A DNA stretch of 64,000 nucleotides from Agrobacterium tumefaciens (GCF_005221385.1 NZ_CP039903.1:620001-684000); one strand, 5' to 3'; positions 35,196 to 43,659 are shown, numbered from the stretch's first letter. Notes: generated by a model from the sequence alone, not told the origin. A program made the numbers and translations.

Positions 35196-35303
35196 TTATT
35201 TCTTCGGAGATTGCGCCGGTTTCGGCTGCGAGCCGGTTTCGCGCATCTGGCGCCACTCGTTTTCAAGACGGTCATAAACGGTCTGGGGGATTGTCGCTGT
35301 CAT
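35196..35303 (-). CDS. Small 35-residue protein gene
   Basis: A short frame reads MTATIPQTVYDRLENEWRQM, then RETGSQPKPAQSPKK. Its ATG is preceded by AAGGAGGAATGCCACC, one of the strongest ribosome-binding sites in the window. The product is polar, with an amphipathic helix and a basic tail. It is too short for usual gene finders. It lies on the strand opposite to the gene transfer agent genes. No function can be assigned. Confidence 0.55.
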   Translation of the reverse strand: MTATIPQTVYDRLENEWRQMRETGSQPKPAQSPKK

Positions 35304-35514
35304 GGTGGCATTCCTCCTTGAATTGTTAACGCTGCTGGATTGCGCGGTGAATGGAGTTAGCGCGCCAAGGTTCCGGAATTCAAGGAATTTTTTACCCCAA
35401 AACCGCGGCCTGCGGATTAAAATCGATTAAGGTTTTTTCAAATCGATTTAGTCCTGACGGCCGTCATGTGGAAAAACCGGGTGTCATATCGCCCATCATT
35501 TTCAGGAGCCGGCT
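35304..35514. other. AT-rich intergenic stretch with ATCGAT repeats
   Basis: Within this 211-bp space the interval 35415-35452 carries two AATCGATT cores (ATTAAAATCGATTAAGG and CAAATCGATTTAG) around a T-run. It is the most AT-rich part of the gene transfer agent locus and could hold a promoter for the remnant gene at 35515 or for the 35-residue gene on the other strand. Confidence 0.35.
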
Positions 35515-35811
35515 ATGGCCTATGACGAGGCGCGATTCTTCGCGTCGGTGCGGGTTTCGATCTTTGGTGGCCGCCTGCGTGCCGCGCAACTTGCCGGGAC
35601 CAGGACGATACTTGCCGGATGCCGCAAGGCGATCGCCGGCAGCTTCACCGGTCGCCGACTTGCCGATTTCTTCGGCGCGCAGCGGGAGGACTGGGAGGGC
35701 GCACGCGCCATCATCAATGGCAGCGACCGGGCGCGGCTTGGGGCTGGCCACGCACGCGCATTTCATCGCGCCCTTGTCGCGGCGCGGATTGAACCGGCGC
35801 GGGTCAGGTGA
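35515..35811 (+). pseudogene. Internally deleted lysozyme/endolysin-like remnant
   Basis: The 98-residue frame reads MAYDEARFFASVRVSIFGGR, then LRAAQLAGTRTILAGCRK, which resembles the N-terminus of phage lysozyme-like proteins (FFxxVRxSLFGGxLxQxQVDGxxxIL). The second half, LADFFGAQREDWEGARAIIN, then GSDRA, resembles their C-terminus after the catalytic region (ADFF...D..GARRIINGTDKA). The roughly 100-residue catalytic middle is missing, as if deleted in frame. It is probably a non-functional remnant lying between terL and the portal gene. Homology is recalled, not searched. Confidence 0.5.
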
Positions 35812-35868
35812 TAACCCCTTATGCGCGCCGAGAAGGCCGCCTTCGAATTCTGCATGACAGGTGACACC

Positions 35869-36177
35869 GTGATCCGCCATATCGTTTTTTTCACCGTTCC
35901 CGAGGAAAACCGCGACGCCGTGCGCAAGGGGCTTTCCGGCCTCACCGCGATCCCGCATGCGCTGACGCTCGAAATCGGCGAGAACGTGAAGAAAGACCAA
36001 TGGGGCAACTCGGTCGATTTCATCGTTTACGGCGAGTTTGAAAACGAGGCGGCGCTGGCGGCCTACAAGGCCGACCCCGCCTATGATCTTTCGACCCGCA
36101 CGGTGAAGCCGCTGCGCGAAACCCGTGTCGCTGCTGATTTCAATAGCGACACGGCGGTGAAGGCGCCGATCCGGTAA
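35869..36177 (+). CDS. Dabb (stress-responsive alpha/beta barrel) protein
   Basis: The 102-residue protein from the GTG at 35869 starts MIRHIVFFTVPEENRDAVRK, the normal Dabb N-terminus. It contains ALTLEIGENVKKDQWGNSVD, then FIVYGEFENEAALAAYKADP. An ATG five codons upstream is an alternative. Dabb proteins are dimeric ferredoxin-like barrels linked to stress or small-molecule handling. It is not a phage function, so it is cargo within the gene transfer agent locus. Confidence 0.88.
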   Translation: MIRHIVFFTVPEENRDAVRKGLSGLTAIPHALTLEIGENVKKDQWGNSVDFIVYGEFENEAALAAYKADPAYDLSTRTVKPLRETRVAADFNSDTAVKAPIR

Positions 36178-36243
36178 ACGTCCCGTTTCGCGGAAGTCGG
36201 CGCGAGATATTGCCGCTGTGCGGACAGGGTGCCTCACGCGCGA

Positions 36244-36330
36244 CGTCATCCTTGGGCTTGTCCCAAGGATCTGATCAGGTCCAATAAAATCGAGACGTTG
36301 CAGATGCTCGGGACAGGCCCGAGCATGACG
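36244..36330. repeat. Intergenic palindromic repeat, family D, copy 2
   Basis: This element repeats the arms and AT-rich centre of the one at 33017-33102 in the same orientation: GTCATCCTTGGGCTTGTCCC on the left, GCTCGGGACAGGCCCGAGC on the right. The two copies bracket g1, terL and the inserted genes. Nothing else is visible in 36178-36459. Confidence 0.8.
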
Positions 36331-36459
36331 AAAGAGCTTTCAGGACGCCGTCAGAAATTTCAGGGTCTACCCCGTCGGTGAAAACCCCACACGGGCGCCG
36401 CCGCAGGCCACGCAGCCGCAGGCCACGCCGCCGCACGCCATCAAAACAAGGACAATTCC

Positions 36460-37626
36460 ATGCGATTTCCGTTTTCCCTGCCGTGGCTGCGCCCGGCGGA
36501 TGGCAGAGCCGTGCCCGAAAGCAAAATGACGGCGGGCGGCTTCATGGCGGTGGCGACGCAGGGCGGACAGGCCTTCTGGTCGGGCCGTTCTTATGCCGCG
36601 CTTGCCCGCGAAGGCTTCATGAAGAATCCCGTGGCGCACCGGGCCGCCCGCATGGTGGCAGAAGCGGCTGCATCGGTGAACTGGCTGCTTTATGATGGCG
36701 GCGAGGAAATCGCCGATCATCCGTTGCTGGCGCTCCTGACGAAGCCGGGCGCCCATATGGGCGGGCCGGATTTTTTCGAGGCGCTTTATGGCCACCTGAT
36801 GCTGGCGGGAAACGCCTATGTCGAACCGCTGACGGTCGGCGGGCGTTTGCGGGAATTGCATCTGCTGCGGCCGGATCGGGTCAGTATCGTCGAGGGAGCG
36901 GATGGCTGGCCGGTGGCTTATGATTATCGCGCCGAAGGTCGCGCGTCGCGGCGCATCGCCGCCGAGCGCGACGGGCTGGGCCTGCTGCATCTGAAACTTT
37001 TCCATCCGCTGGATGACCGGGCGGGTTTTGCGCCGCTGGCCTCCGCAGGCGCCGCGCTTGATCTGCACAATGCCGCAAGTCAGTGGAACAAGCGCCTGCT
37101 GGACAATTCCGCCCGGCCTTCCGGTGCGCTGGTCTATCAGCCGAAGGAAGGCGGCAATCTGTCCACCGAGCAATATGAACGGCTGAAGCGCGAACTGGAA
37201 GAAGGGTATCAGGGTGCGATGAATGCCGGCCGCCCGCTGCTTCTGGAAGGCGGGCTGGACTGGAAGGCCATGGGCCTTTCACCGCGTGACATGGATTTTC
37301 TGGAAGCGCGCAACGGAGCCGCCCGCGATATCGCGCTGGCGCTTGGCGTGCCGCCGATGCTGATCGGCATTCCCGGCGACAACACCTATGCCAATTACCA
37401 GGAGGCGAACCGCGCCTTTTATCGCCTCACCGTACTGCCGCTCGTCAACCGCACGGCGGCAAGGCTGTGCGGCTGGCTCACGCCGGTCTTCGGCGCGGGG
37501 CTGCGTCTGGAACCGGACCTCGACAAGATCGCCGGGCTTGCCGGCGAGCGGGATGCGCTCTGGAGCCGTATCGGTGCGGCCTCGTTTCTGAGCGACGGGG
37601 AAAAACGCGAAGCCGTCGGTTACTGA
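36460..37626 (+). CDS. Gene transfer agent portal protein, HK97 family (g3)
   Basis: The 388-residue portal forms the dodecameric ring through which DNA enters the capsid. The HK97-type portal pattern is visible: FMKNPVAHRAARMVAEAAAS, LYGHLMLAGNAYVEPL, then PSGALVYQPKEG and the C-terminal PPMLIGIPGDNTYANYQEAN followed by RAFYRLTVLPLVNR. The length is normal. The ATG has AACAAGGACAATTCC upstream. It corresponds to g3 of the RcGTA cluster and is separated from terL by 1.5 kb of inserted sequence. Confidence 0.93.
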   Translation: MRFPFSLPWLRPADGRAVPESKMTAGGFMAVATQGGQAFWSGRSYAALAREGFMKNPVAHRAARMVAEAAASVNWLLYDGGEEIADHPLLALLTKPGAHMGGPDFFEALYGHLMLAGNAYVEPLTVGGRLRELHLLRPDRVSIVEGADGWPVAYDYRAEGRASRRIAAERDGLGLLHLKLFHPLDDRAGFAPLASAGAALDLHNAASQWNKRLLDNSARPSGALVYQPKEGGNLSTEQYERLKRELEEGYQGAMNAGRPLLLEGGLDWKAMGLSPRDMDFLEARNGAARDIALALGVPPMLIGIPGDNTYANYQEANRAFYRLTVLPLVNRTAARLCGWLTPVFGAGLRLEPDLDKIAGLAGERDALWSRIGAASFLSDGEKREAVGY

Positions 37627-37821
37627 GCGGGGAAACCGCGATCTCGCAGCCGTCTGTTTCTGCTGAACCATTTTCTGAAGTGGCGGATTCTTTTTGTGAG
37701 GTGTTCCGCCCAAGCTTCTCCGAAGATTCGTGAAATCACCCATCGCAGGCGCGCAAACAGCGCCTGCGGGCGACGCGGTGCGTTCGCCCGATTGCAACAT
37801 CCTAAACCGGAATGATTACCC

Positions 37822-38142
37822 ATGTCTGAATTCGCCAATGAGGCCGGCATCTGGGCCGCCCGCATCACCGGCGCCGTCGCGGGTGCCGGCGTGTCGCTCG
37901 TCTATCTGCTGCCGAAAAGCAAACGCGAAGCGGCGAGCCGTTTCATTACCGGGGTGTCCTGCGGCATGATCTTCGGCGGGCCGATCGGCCTGTGGATCGT
38001 ACAGCAGCTCGACATTGCCGGCGCGCTTTCCGGCCGGGAAATCATGGTGGCGGGCTCCGCCGCCGCCAGCATGATGGCCTGGTGGGGGCTGGGCGTGATG
38101 GTGCGCGTGGCCAGCCACTACGGCACACGCCCGCGCAGCTGA
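37822..38142 (+). CDS. DUF6107-like small membrane protein (g3.5 position)
   Basis: The 106-residue protein has two or three hydrophobic stretches (about 13-30, 42-62, 73-95) with glycines (GAVAGAGVSLVYLLPKSKRE and GMIFGGPIGLWIV). I associate it with the DUF6107 family found in rhizobial gene transfer agent clusters. Its place between portal and protease corresponds to the small g3.5 gene of RcGTA. Holin-like or assembly roles are possible but unproven. In 37627-37821 I see no gene. Confidence 0.6.
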   Translation: MSEFANEAGIWAARITGAVAGAGVSLVYLLPKSKREAASRFITGVSCGMIFGGPIGLWIVQQLDIAGALSGREIMVAGSAAASMMAWWGLGVMVRVASHYGTRPRS

Positions 38143-38188
38143 ATCCGCGCCGCAAGGCGGCTTCATTTTCACATCGCAGGAGTTTCCC

Positions 38189-38761
38189 ATGCACGCCTAT
38201 CGCGGGCCACGTCCCGCCACGCGCAAATTCGCCAGTCTGGAACTGCGCGGCATCGCCGGCGACGGCACGTTTTCCGGTTATGCCAGCGTCTTCGGCGAGG
38301 TAGATCTCGGCCGCGACGTGATCGAGCGCGGCGCTTTCCGCCGCTCCATCGAGGAACGGGGAGCGGCCGGCATCCGCATGCTCTACCAGCACGATCCGGC
38401 CGAGCCGATCGGCGCCTGGCGCACCATCCGCGAGGACGAGCGCGGGCTTTATGTCGAGGGCGTTCTGGCCCCCGGCGTCGCCCGCTCCTACGAGGTGCAT
38501 TCGTTGATGAAGACCGGCGCGCTGGACGGGCTGTCGATCGGTTTCCGCACCGTTCGCTCGGGCAAGGCCGAACGCTCCGGTGTGCGGCGAATCCTGGAAG
38601 CCGATCTATGGGAAATCTCGGTCGTGACCTTTCCGATGCTGCCGTCGGCGCGGGTGTCCGACGTCAAACATGCCCGCTTCTTCCGTGACCGCGAGACCGA
38701 ACTGGCGCGCACCATGCGTCGCGCCGCCCGCTCGCTGTTCGACACCGCCTTCAAACGCTGA
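38189..38761 (+). CDS. Gene transfer agent prohead protease, HK97 family (g4)
   Basis: The 190-residue serine protease processes the capsid protein during maturation. Family features are FSGYASVFGEVDLGRDVIER, GAFRRSIEERG, the catalytic His in MLYQHDPAEPIG, and the catalytic Ser in ALDGLSIGFRT, followed by LEADLWEISVVTFPMLPSAR. A CGCAGGAGTTTCCC box precedes the ATG. It is g4 of RcGTA and is followed after 36 bp by the major capsid gene. Confidence 0.93.
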   Translation: MHAYRGPRPATRKFASLELRGIAGDGTFSGYASVFGEVDLGRDVIERGAFRRSIEERGAAGIRMLYQHDPAEPIGAWRTIREDERGLYVEGVLAPGVARSYEVHSLMKTGALDGLSIGFRTVRSGKAERSGVRRILEADLWEISVVTFPMLPSARVSDVKHARFFRDRETELARTMRRAARSLFDTAFKR

Positions 38762-38797
38762 CTTCCCGACACGCATTTTCGAAACAAGGATAGCGAC

Positions 38798-40066
38798 ATG
38801 ACAGACCAGATGACGAAACCGGCCGCAATGACCGTTGCGCCGCAGGTAAAGGCCGTGCCTGACACGATGACGGCGGCCTTCGACGAGTTCATGGAGGCCT
38901 TCGAGGCTTTCCGCGAAACCAACGACCAGCGGCTCAATGACATCGAACGCAAGATGGGTGCGGATATCGTGACCCGCGACAAGCTCGACCGTATCGACAG
39001 GGCGCTCGACGATAACAGGAGGATCATGGACGATCTGGCGCTCAAGAAGGCGCGGCCCGCTCTCGGACGGAAGGATGCGCTATCGCACGATGCCGAAGAG
39101 CATAAGGCGGCCTTCGAGGCCTATATTCGCCGGGGCGAGGAGGGCGCGCTGCGCGATCTGGAGGCCAAGGCCTTTGCCGGATCGAGCGGCGCCGATGGCG
39201 GCTTTCTGGTGCCGACTGAGACGGATGGCGAGATTGGCCGGCGCATGACGGCGATTTCACCGATCCGGGCGCTCGCCACCGTGCGGCAGGTGTCCACGGC
39301 CGTGCTGAAGAAACCCTTCGCCGCTGGCGGACTGGCCACCGGCTGGGTCTCCGAAACCGCGGCCCGTCCTGAAACGGCGACACCCAAGTTATCGGAGCTT
39401 TCTTTCCCGACCATGGAACTTTATGCCATGCCGGCCGCGACCCAGGGGCTGCTGGATGACGCGGCTGTCGATGTCGAGGCGTGGATCGCCTCGGAAGTGG
39501 ATATCGCCTTTGCCGAACAGGAGGCGGCCGCTTTCATTGCCGGGGACGGTGTCAACAAACCGAAGGGTTTTCTCTCCTATACATCCGTTGCCAATGACAG
39601 CTGGAGTTGGGGCAATATCGGTTATGTCGCAACCGGTGTTTCGGCCGGTTTCGCTTCCGCAGGGCCGATGGATGTGCTGCTCGATGCCATCTATGGCCTG
39701 AAGGCCGGCCACCGCCAGAACGGCGCGTTCCTGATGAACCGCAAGACGCAATCGACGCTGCGCCGCTTCAAGGATACGACCGGCGCTTACCTGTGGCATC
39801 CGCCCGCCGCCGCCGGCCAGCCCGCATCGCTGATGGGCTTTCCGGTGACGGAGGCGGAAGACATGCCGAATGTCGCGGCCAACAGCTTCGCCATCGCCTT
39901 TGGCGATTTCCGCTCCGGTTATCTCGTCGTCGATCGTACCGGTGTGCGCATCCTGCGCGATCCCTATTCGGCCAAACCCTATGTGCTGTTCTACACCACC
40001 AAGCGCGTGGGCGGCGGCGTACAGAATTTCGAGGCGATCAAGCTGGTGAAATTCGGGGTGAATTGA
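38798..40066 (+). CDS. Gene transfer agent major capsid protein, HK97 fold (g5)
   Basis: The 422-residue protein has an N-terminal helical delta/scaffold domain (about 1-105; FDEFMEAFEAFRETNDQRLN) that the protease would remove. The HK97 capsid domain follows: GSSGADGGFLVPTETDGEIG, VSETAARPETATPKLSELSF, then AFIAGDGVNKPKGFLSYTSV and MGFPVTEAEDMPNVA. It forms the shell of the GTA particle. RBS AACAAGGATAGCGAC precedes the ATG. Confidence 0.95.
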   Translation: MTDQMTKPAAMTVAPQVKAVPDTMTAAFDEFMEAFEAFRETNDQRLNDIERKMGADIVTRDKLDRIDRALDDNRRIMDDLALKKARPALGRKDALSHDAEEHKAAFEAYIRRGEEGALRDLEAKAFAGSSGADGGFLVPTETDGEIGRRMTAISPIRALATVRQVSTAVLKKPFAAGGLATGWVSETAARPETATPKLSELSFPTMELYAMPAATQGLLDDAAVDVEAWIASEVDIAFAEQEAAAFIAGDGVNKPKGFLSYTSVANDSWSWGNIGYVATGVSAGFASAGPMDVLLDAIYGLKAGHRQNGAFLMNRKTQSTLRRFKDTTGAYLWHPPAAAGQPASLMGFPVTEAEDMPNVAANSFAIAFGDFRSGYLVVDRTGVRILRDPYSAKPYVLFYTTKRVGGGVQNFEAIKLVKFGVN

Positions 40067-40086
40067 CCCTCGACGGTGCCGCTCGT

Positions 40087-40207
40087 TTCTTCTCCCCGTG
40101 GGGGAGAAGGTGGCCCAAAGGGCCGGATGAGGGGGCAACGTTGCCGGATACCATTACCCTTGCCCCCTCATCCCGCTGCCGCGGACTTCTCCCCCATGGG
40201 GAGAAGA
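40087..40207. repeat. Intergenic palindromic repeat, family A, copy 3
   Basis: A full copy with ends TTCTTCTCCCCGTGGGGGAG and TTCTCCCCCATGGGGAGAAG lies in the 197-bp space between the capsid gene and g6. It has split what is normally a tightly packed operon. Its hairpin may reduce expression of the genes after it relative to capsid. Confidence 0.85.
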
Positions 40208-40263
40208 AACTTGTTGCACCCGCTCGCTCATCCAGCCCGCAATTGCGTCATCCCGGAGACCCC

Positions 40264-40833
40264 ATGACCTATGCCCTCATTCATCCGCCGCAGGCGGAGC
40301 CGTTGACGCTTTCCGAGGTCAAGGCGCATCTGCGCCTCGATAGCGGCGACGAAGACGTGCTTCTTGCCGCGCTCATCCGCACTGCCCGCGAGCATCTGGA
40401 GCGGGTGACCGGCCTTTGCCTGCTGCGCCAGACATGGCAGCTTTATCTCGACCGATGGCCGCAGACGGGTGTGATTCTGATTGGCAAGGGACCGGTGCAA
40501 ACCATCGAAACGATTCTGGTTTTTGGCAGCGACGGGCGCGAGATCAATATCACCGCCGCTGATAAATTGCTGGATGGCGCAGCCCGTCCGGCAAGGCTGT
40601 GGCTGCGCGACCCGCCGGCCGCCGGACGGGTGATGAACGGTATCGAGATCGATTTCATCGCCGGCTACGGCGAGGCCGGTACGGATGTGCCGGATACGCT
40701 GAAACGCGCAATGCTGATGCATGTGGCCCAGATGTTTGCCTTTCGCGGCGCCGTCGCCCTGGAAAATCAGCCGGCAGCGGTTCCGGCCGGTTACGAGCGG
40801 CTGGTGTCGCCCTTCTGCCGCATGGGGCTTTGA
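40264..40833 (+). CDS. Gene transfer agent head-tail connector (g6)
   Basis: The 189-residue protein has the gp6-like connector domain at the N-terminus: PPQAEPLTLSEVKAHLRLDS, DEDVLLAALIRTAREHLERV and TGLCLLRQTWQLYLDRWPQ. A C-terminal part follows with IEIDFIAGYGEAGTDVPDTL and KRAMLMHVAQMFAFRGA. It joins the portal to the tail. The ATG at 40264 directly follows the repeat-derived spacer; the longer open frame upstream lies in the repeat. It is followed 3 bp later by g7. Confidence 0.9.
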   Translation: MTYALIHPPQAEPLTLSEVKAHLRLDSGDEDVLLAALIRTAREHLERVTGLCLLRQTWQLYLDRWPQTGVILIGKGPVQTIETILVFGSDGREINITAADKLLDGAARPARLWLRDPPAAGRVMNGIEIDFIAGYGEAGTDVPDTLKRAMLMHVAQMFAFRGAVALENQPAAVPAGYERLVSPFCRMGL

Positions 40834-40836
40834 GCC

Positions 40837-41172
40837 ATGAACCTCGTTTTTCTCGATCCCGGCAAGCTGACGGCGCGGCTGGAGCTGGAAATGCGAATAG
40901 AGACGCCGGACGGGCAGGGCGGGGCGCTGGAAAGCTGGGATGTCCTGCGCTCGCTCTGGGCGGCGATCGAACCGGTTTCGGAGGCGTCCCATGAGCGGGC
41001 CTCGGCCGAGGGCGTGACGATCACCTATCGTGTCTGGCTGGCCTGGCGCAGCGATATCGCGGCTGGCATGCGCTTTCGCAAGGGCCGGCGCATTTTGGGC
41101 ATCCGCACGGTGATGGACCCGGACGAGACCCGCCGCTTCATCGTCTGCCGCTGCGAGGAGGAAAGCCCGTGA
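40837..41172 (+). CDS. Gene transfer agent head closure protein (g7)
   Basis: The 111-residue protein matches phage head-tail adaptors (SPP1 gp16/Phage_H_T_join): LDPGKLTARLELEMRIETPD, LESWDVLRSLWAAIEPVSEA, TYRVWLAWRSDIAAGMRFRK and RRILGIRTVMDPDETRRFIV. It closes the head after DNA packaging. It overlaps g8 by 4 bp. Confidence 0.9.
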   Translation: MNLVFLDPGKLTARLELEMRIETPDGQGGALESWDVLRSLWAAIEPVSEASHERASAEGVTITYRVWLAWRSDIAAGMRFRKGRRILGIRTVMDPDETRRFIVCRCEEESP

Positions 41173-41564
41173 GCGCCGCAAACGCACTTCTGAAGGCGGT
41201 TTTTGCAAGGTTGACGGGCGATGCGGTGCTCATGGCGCTGACATCGGGCGGCATCGTCGACCGGCTTTTGCCGCGCGCGCTTATGCCCTGCATCGTCATC
41301 GGCGAACTTGAAAGCCGGGATTATTCCACCGCGACGGAAAAAGCCGAGGAACATTTCCTGTCGCTGGAAATCTGCAGCGACGCCACCGGCCGTAAACAGG
41401 CGGGCGAAATCGCTGAAAGGGTGAAAACCCTGCTCGATGATGCCGCCCTTCCGCTCGCCAATGTCTCGCTGGTCAACCTGCAACTGCGCTCCTGCCGCTC
41501 GCGGCGCGAACCGAAGTCGCGGAACTTCGTCGCGGACATGCGTTTCCGGGCGGTAACGGAATAG
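41169..41564 (+). CDS. DUF3168 tail terminator/completion protein (g8)
   Basis: The 131-residue protein has the DUF3168 pattern: NALLKAVFARLTGDAVLMAL, PCIVIGELESRDYSTATEKA, then EEHFLSLEICSDATGRKQAG. This family corresponds to g8 in RcGTA and is placed at the head-tail interface. The GTG start overlaps the end of g7. After its stop comes an antisense transporter gene rather than g9. Confidence 0.88.
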   Translation: MSAANALLKAVFARLTGDAVLMALTSGGIVDRLLPRALMPCIVIGELESRDYSTATEKAEEHFLSLEICSDATGRKQAGEIAERVKTLLDDAALPLANVSLVNLQLRSCRSRREPKSRNFVADMRFRAVTE

Positions 41565-41571
41565 CGCCGTT

Positions 41572-42771
41572 TCAGGAAGCCTGCCGGCGCATGGTTTTCC
41601 AAAGTACGACCAGCAGCACAAAGGAAATGCCGATAAGCACGGAGGCGATGGTCAGCATGGCCGAGACCCCGCCGCGATCCAGCGCCAGCGTGAAGATAAC
41701 AGGCGCAAAGGCGATGGCAAGGTTTTGCGGCAGGGAGATACGCGCGGCCTGAAGGCCGTATTCTTCCGGCGAGAACACCGCCAGCGGCAACACGGCCCGG
41801 CTGACGGTGAGTACGCCTGCGCCAAAACCGAAGAATACGATGAAGCCGATGAAAGCCGGCATGGCCGGCGCAAAGGCCAGCAACAGCATGAGCGACAGGA
41901 GCAGCAGACAGAAGCCGATCATGGCGGTGACGAACGGGTTGCCGTGTTTGCCAAGCAGGAAATCCAGTCCGCGCGCGGTGATCGCAAGCACGCTGCGCGC
42001 TGATGCCAGCTGCACGGCCAGCGATTGCGTTGCCCCCGCCTGCACCAGCAGCAATGGCAGGAGCGGTGACAGGCCAAAGGTCGTAAACGCGCTGATCGTT
42101 GTCATCGCGGCCAGAAGCACGAAGGCGCGGCGTGTATCGACGGGCGGGGGCAAAGCCCCGGCCACCTCCCGCGAACCCGTGGCCGTGCGGGCCGGCCGCC
42201 CGGGAAGAACGAAGACGTAGAGAGGCAGAAGCACCAGGAGCTGTAGACAGGCATAGGCGACAAGCGTGCCGCGCCAGCCGAGATGCTGGTCGGCAAGCGC
42301 GGTGACCGGCAGGAAAACCGCTGCCGAAAGCCCGGTAAACAGCATCAGCAGCGTCAGCAACCGGCCGCTTTCTGCACCGACACGCTCCACCACCGCGGCA
42401 TGGGCCGCCGTCGTCAAACCACAGGTGGCGGCAAAACCGATCACGGCCCAGCCGAGCAGATAGCTCGCCACACCGCCCGCAAAGGCGAGCACGGCAAAAC
42501 CGGCGGCAAACAGCAATGAACCCGCCACGAGCACGGGTGCCGCGCCGTGGCGCACCAGCGTTCTTCCCAGAAGCGGGCCGCAGAGCGCGCTGATTGTCAT
42601 CATCACGGTGAGGCCGGCGAAAACCGCCTCGTTGGCGATGGCGAGATCGCGCCCAATCCGTGGGCCGAGCACGGCCAGCATGTCGAACCCGCTGCCCCAG
42701 CTGATGATCTGCCCAACCGCAAGCACGCCGATAAGGCGCGCGCGGGACGGGAAGGGGGCGGCTTCGGACAT
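41572..42771 (-). CDS. MFS transporter inserted in the gene transfer agent cluster
   Basis: The 399-residue protein has about 12 hydrophobic segments and a major facilitator pattern (GLTVMMTISALCGPLLGRTL; GWAVIGFAATCGLTTAAHAA). The substrate is unknown. It is on the opposite strand to the GTA genes, 7 bp after g8 and 94 bp before g9, so it interrupts the normal g8-g9 junction. It is not known as a GTA component, and I regard it as cargo. Base composition is not visibly different from the neighbours. Confidence 0.88.
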   Translation of the reverse strand: MSEAAPFPSRARLIGVLAVGQIISWGSGFDMLAVLGPRIGRDLAIANEAVFAGLTVMMTISALCGPLLGRTLVRHGAAPVLVAGSLLFAAGFAVLAFAGGVASYLLGWAVIGFAATCGLTTAAHAAVVERVGAESGRLLTLLMLFTGLSAAVFLPVTALADQHLGWRGTLVAYACLQLLVLLPLYVFVLPGRPARTATGSREVAGALPPPVDTRRAFVLLAAMTTISAFTTFGLSPLLPLLLVQAGATQSLAVQLASARSVLAITARGLDFLLGKHGNPFVTAMIGFCLLLLSLMLLLAFAPAMPAFIGFIVFFGFGAGVLTVSRAVLPLAVFSPEEYGLQAARISLPQNLAIAFAPVIFTLALDRGGVSAMLTIASVLIGISFVLLVVLWKTMRRQAS

Positions 42772-42865
42772 GATGAAAATCGCGGGTGCGAGATGCGGAG
42801 GAAATAATTGGTATCAGGCCGATTGCGACCCGGCAACATCAATCCAAACTATAAGGAGAACACCC

Positions 42866-43273
42866 ATGGTGGCGCAGAAGGGCAAGGACCTGCTGCTGAA
42901 GATCAACAATGCCGGTTCCTATGTGACCGTGGCAGGACTGAGAACAAAGCGGCTGGCCTTCAACGCGCAGGCCGTGGACATAACCGATGGCGAAAGCGCC
43001 GGGCGCTGGCGAGAGCTTCTGGGCGGCGCCGGCGTGCAGCGGGCGTCGCTGACGGCCTCCGGCATCTTCAAGGACGGAGGGAGTGACGCGCTGGTACGCA
43101 GTGTATTTTTCACAGGCGCCATTCCGGGCTGGCAGATCGTCATCCCCGATTTTGGTACCGTAACCGGACCGTTCCAGATCGTCGCGCTTGAATATTCCGG
43201 CCGCCATGATGGCGAGGTGCAATTCGAGATCGCGCTGGAATCTGCCGGTTCTCTCACATTCGGAGCGCTGTGA
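42866..43273 (+). CDS. Gene transfer agent major tail protein (g9)
   Basis: The 135-residue protein is a TP901-1-type major tail tube protein: MVAQKGKDLLLKINNAGSYV, TVAGLRTKRLAFNAQAVDIT, WRELLGGAGVQRASLTASGI and VALEYSGRHDGEVQFEIALE. It would build the tail tube. AAGGAGAACACCC gives a strong RBS for the ATG at 42866; the longer open frame upstream overlaps the antisense transporter and is ignored. Its stop overlaps the start of g10 (GTGATG). Confidence 0.92.
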   Translation: MVAQKGKDLLLKINNAGSYVTVAGLRTKRLAFNAQAVDITDGESAGRWRELLGGAGVQRASLTASGIFKDGGSDALVRSVFFTGAIPGWQIVIPDFGTVTGPFQIVALEYSGRHDGEVQFEIALESAGSLTFGAL

Positions 43274-43659
43274 TGCCGCAGGGTTTACGTTATGGGCGGG
43301 CGAACCGCCATCGCGGCGAGATCGAGGCGCTGATCGACGGCGAAAGGCGCATTCTTTGCCTGACGCTCGGGGCGCTGGCCGAACTCGAAACCGCCTTTCA
43401 GGCCGATGATCTCACCGCACTCGCTGAACGCTTCGCGACCGGGCGCATGAAGGCCGCCGACATGATCCGGGTCATCGGTGCGGGCCTGCGTGGCGCCGGC
43501 AACACGTTTTCCGATGAGGACGTGGCGATGGCGACCGCCGAGGGTGGCATTGCAGGCCATGCCGCGATGGTCGCCGATCTTCTGGCCGCCACCTTCGGCG
43601 GCCCGAAAGGAGAAACACAGCCGGACCCTTGGCGCCGCAGCAGGCGAAGCGAGACCGCG
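43270..43659 (+). CDS. Gene transfer agent g10 (tail assembly, TAC_11), no stop in place
   Basis: Residues 1-115 match the GTA g10 family (Phage_TAC_11): YGRANRHRGEIEALIDGERR, LCLTLGALAELETAFQADDL, MIRVIGAGLRGAGNTFSDED and HAAMVADLLAATFGG. The family ends about there, but this frame has no stop until 44274, running across g10.1 and two antisense genes. The end given here (43659) is only where similarity and plausible junction stop. Ribosomes may shift +1 into the g10.1 frame, or the gene may have suffered a frameshift. The GTG start overlaps the g9 stop; an ATG follows at once. Confidence 0.7.
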
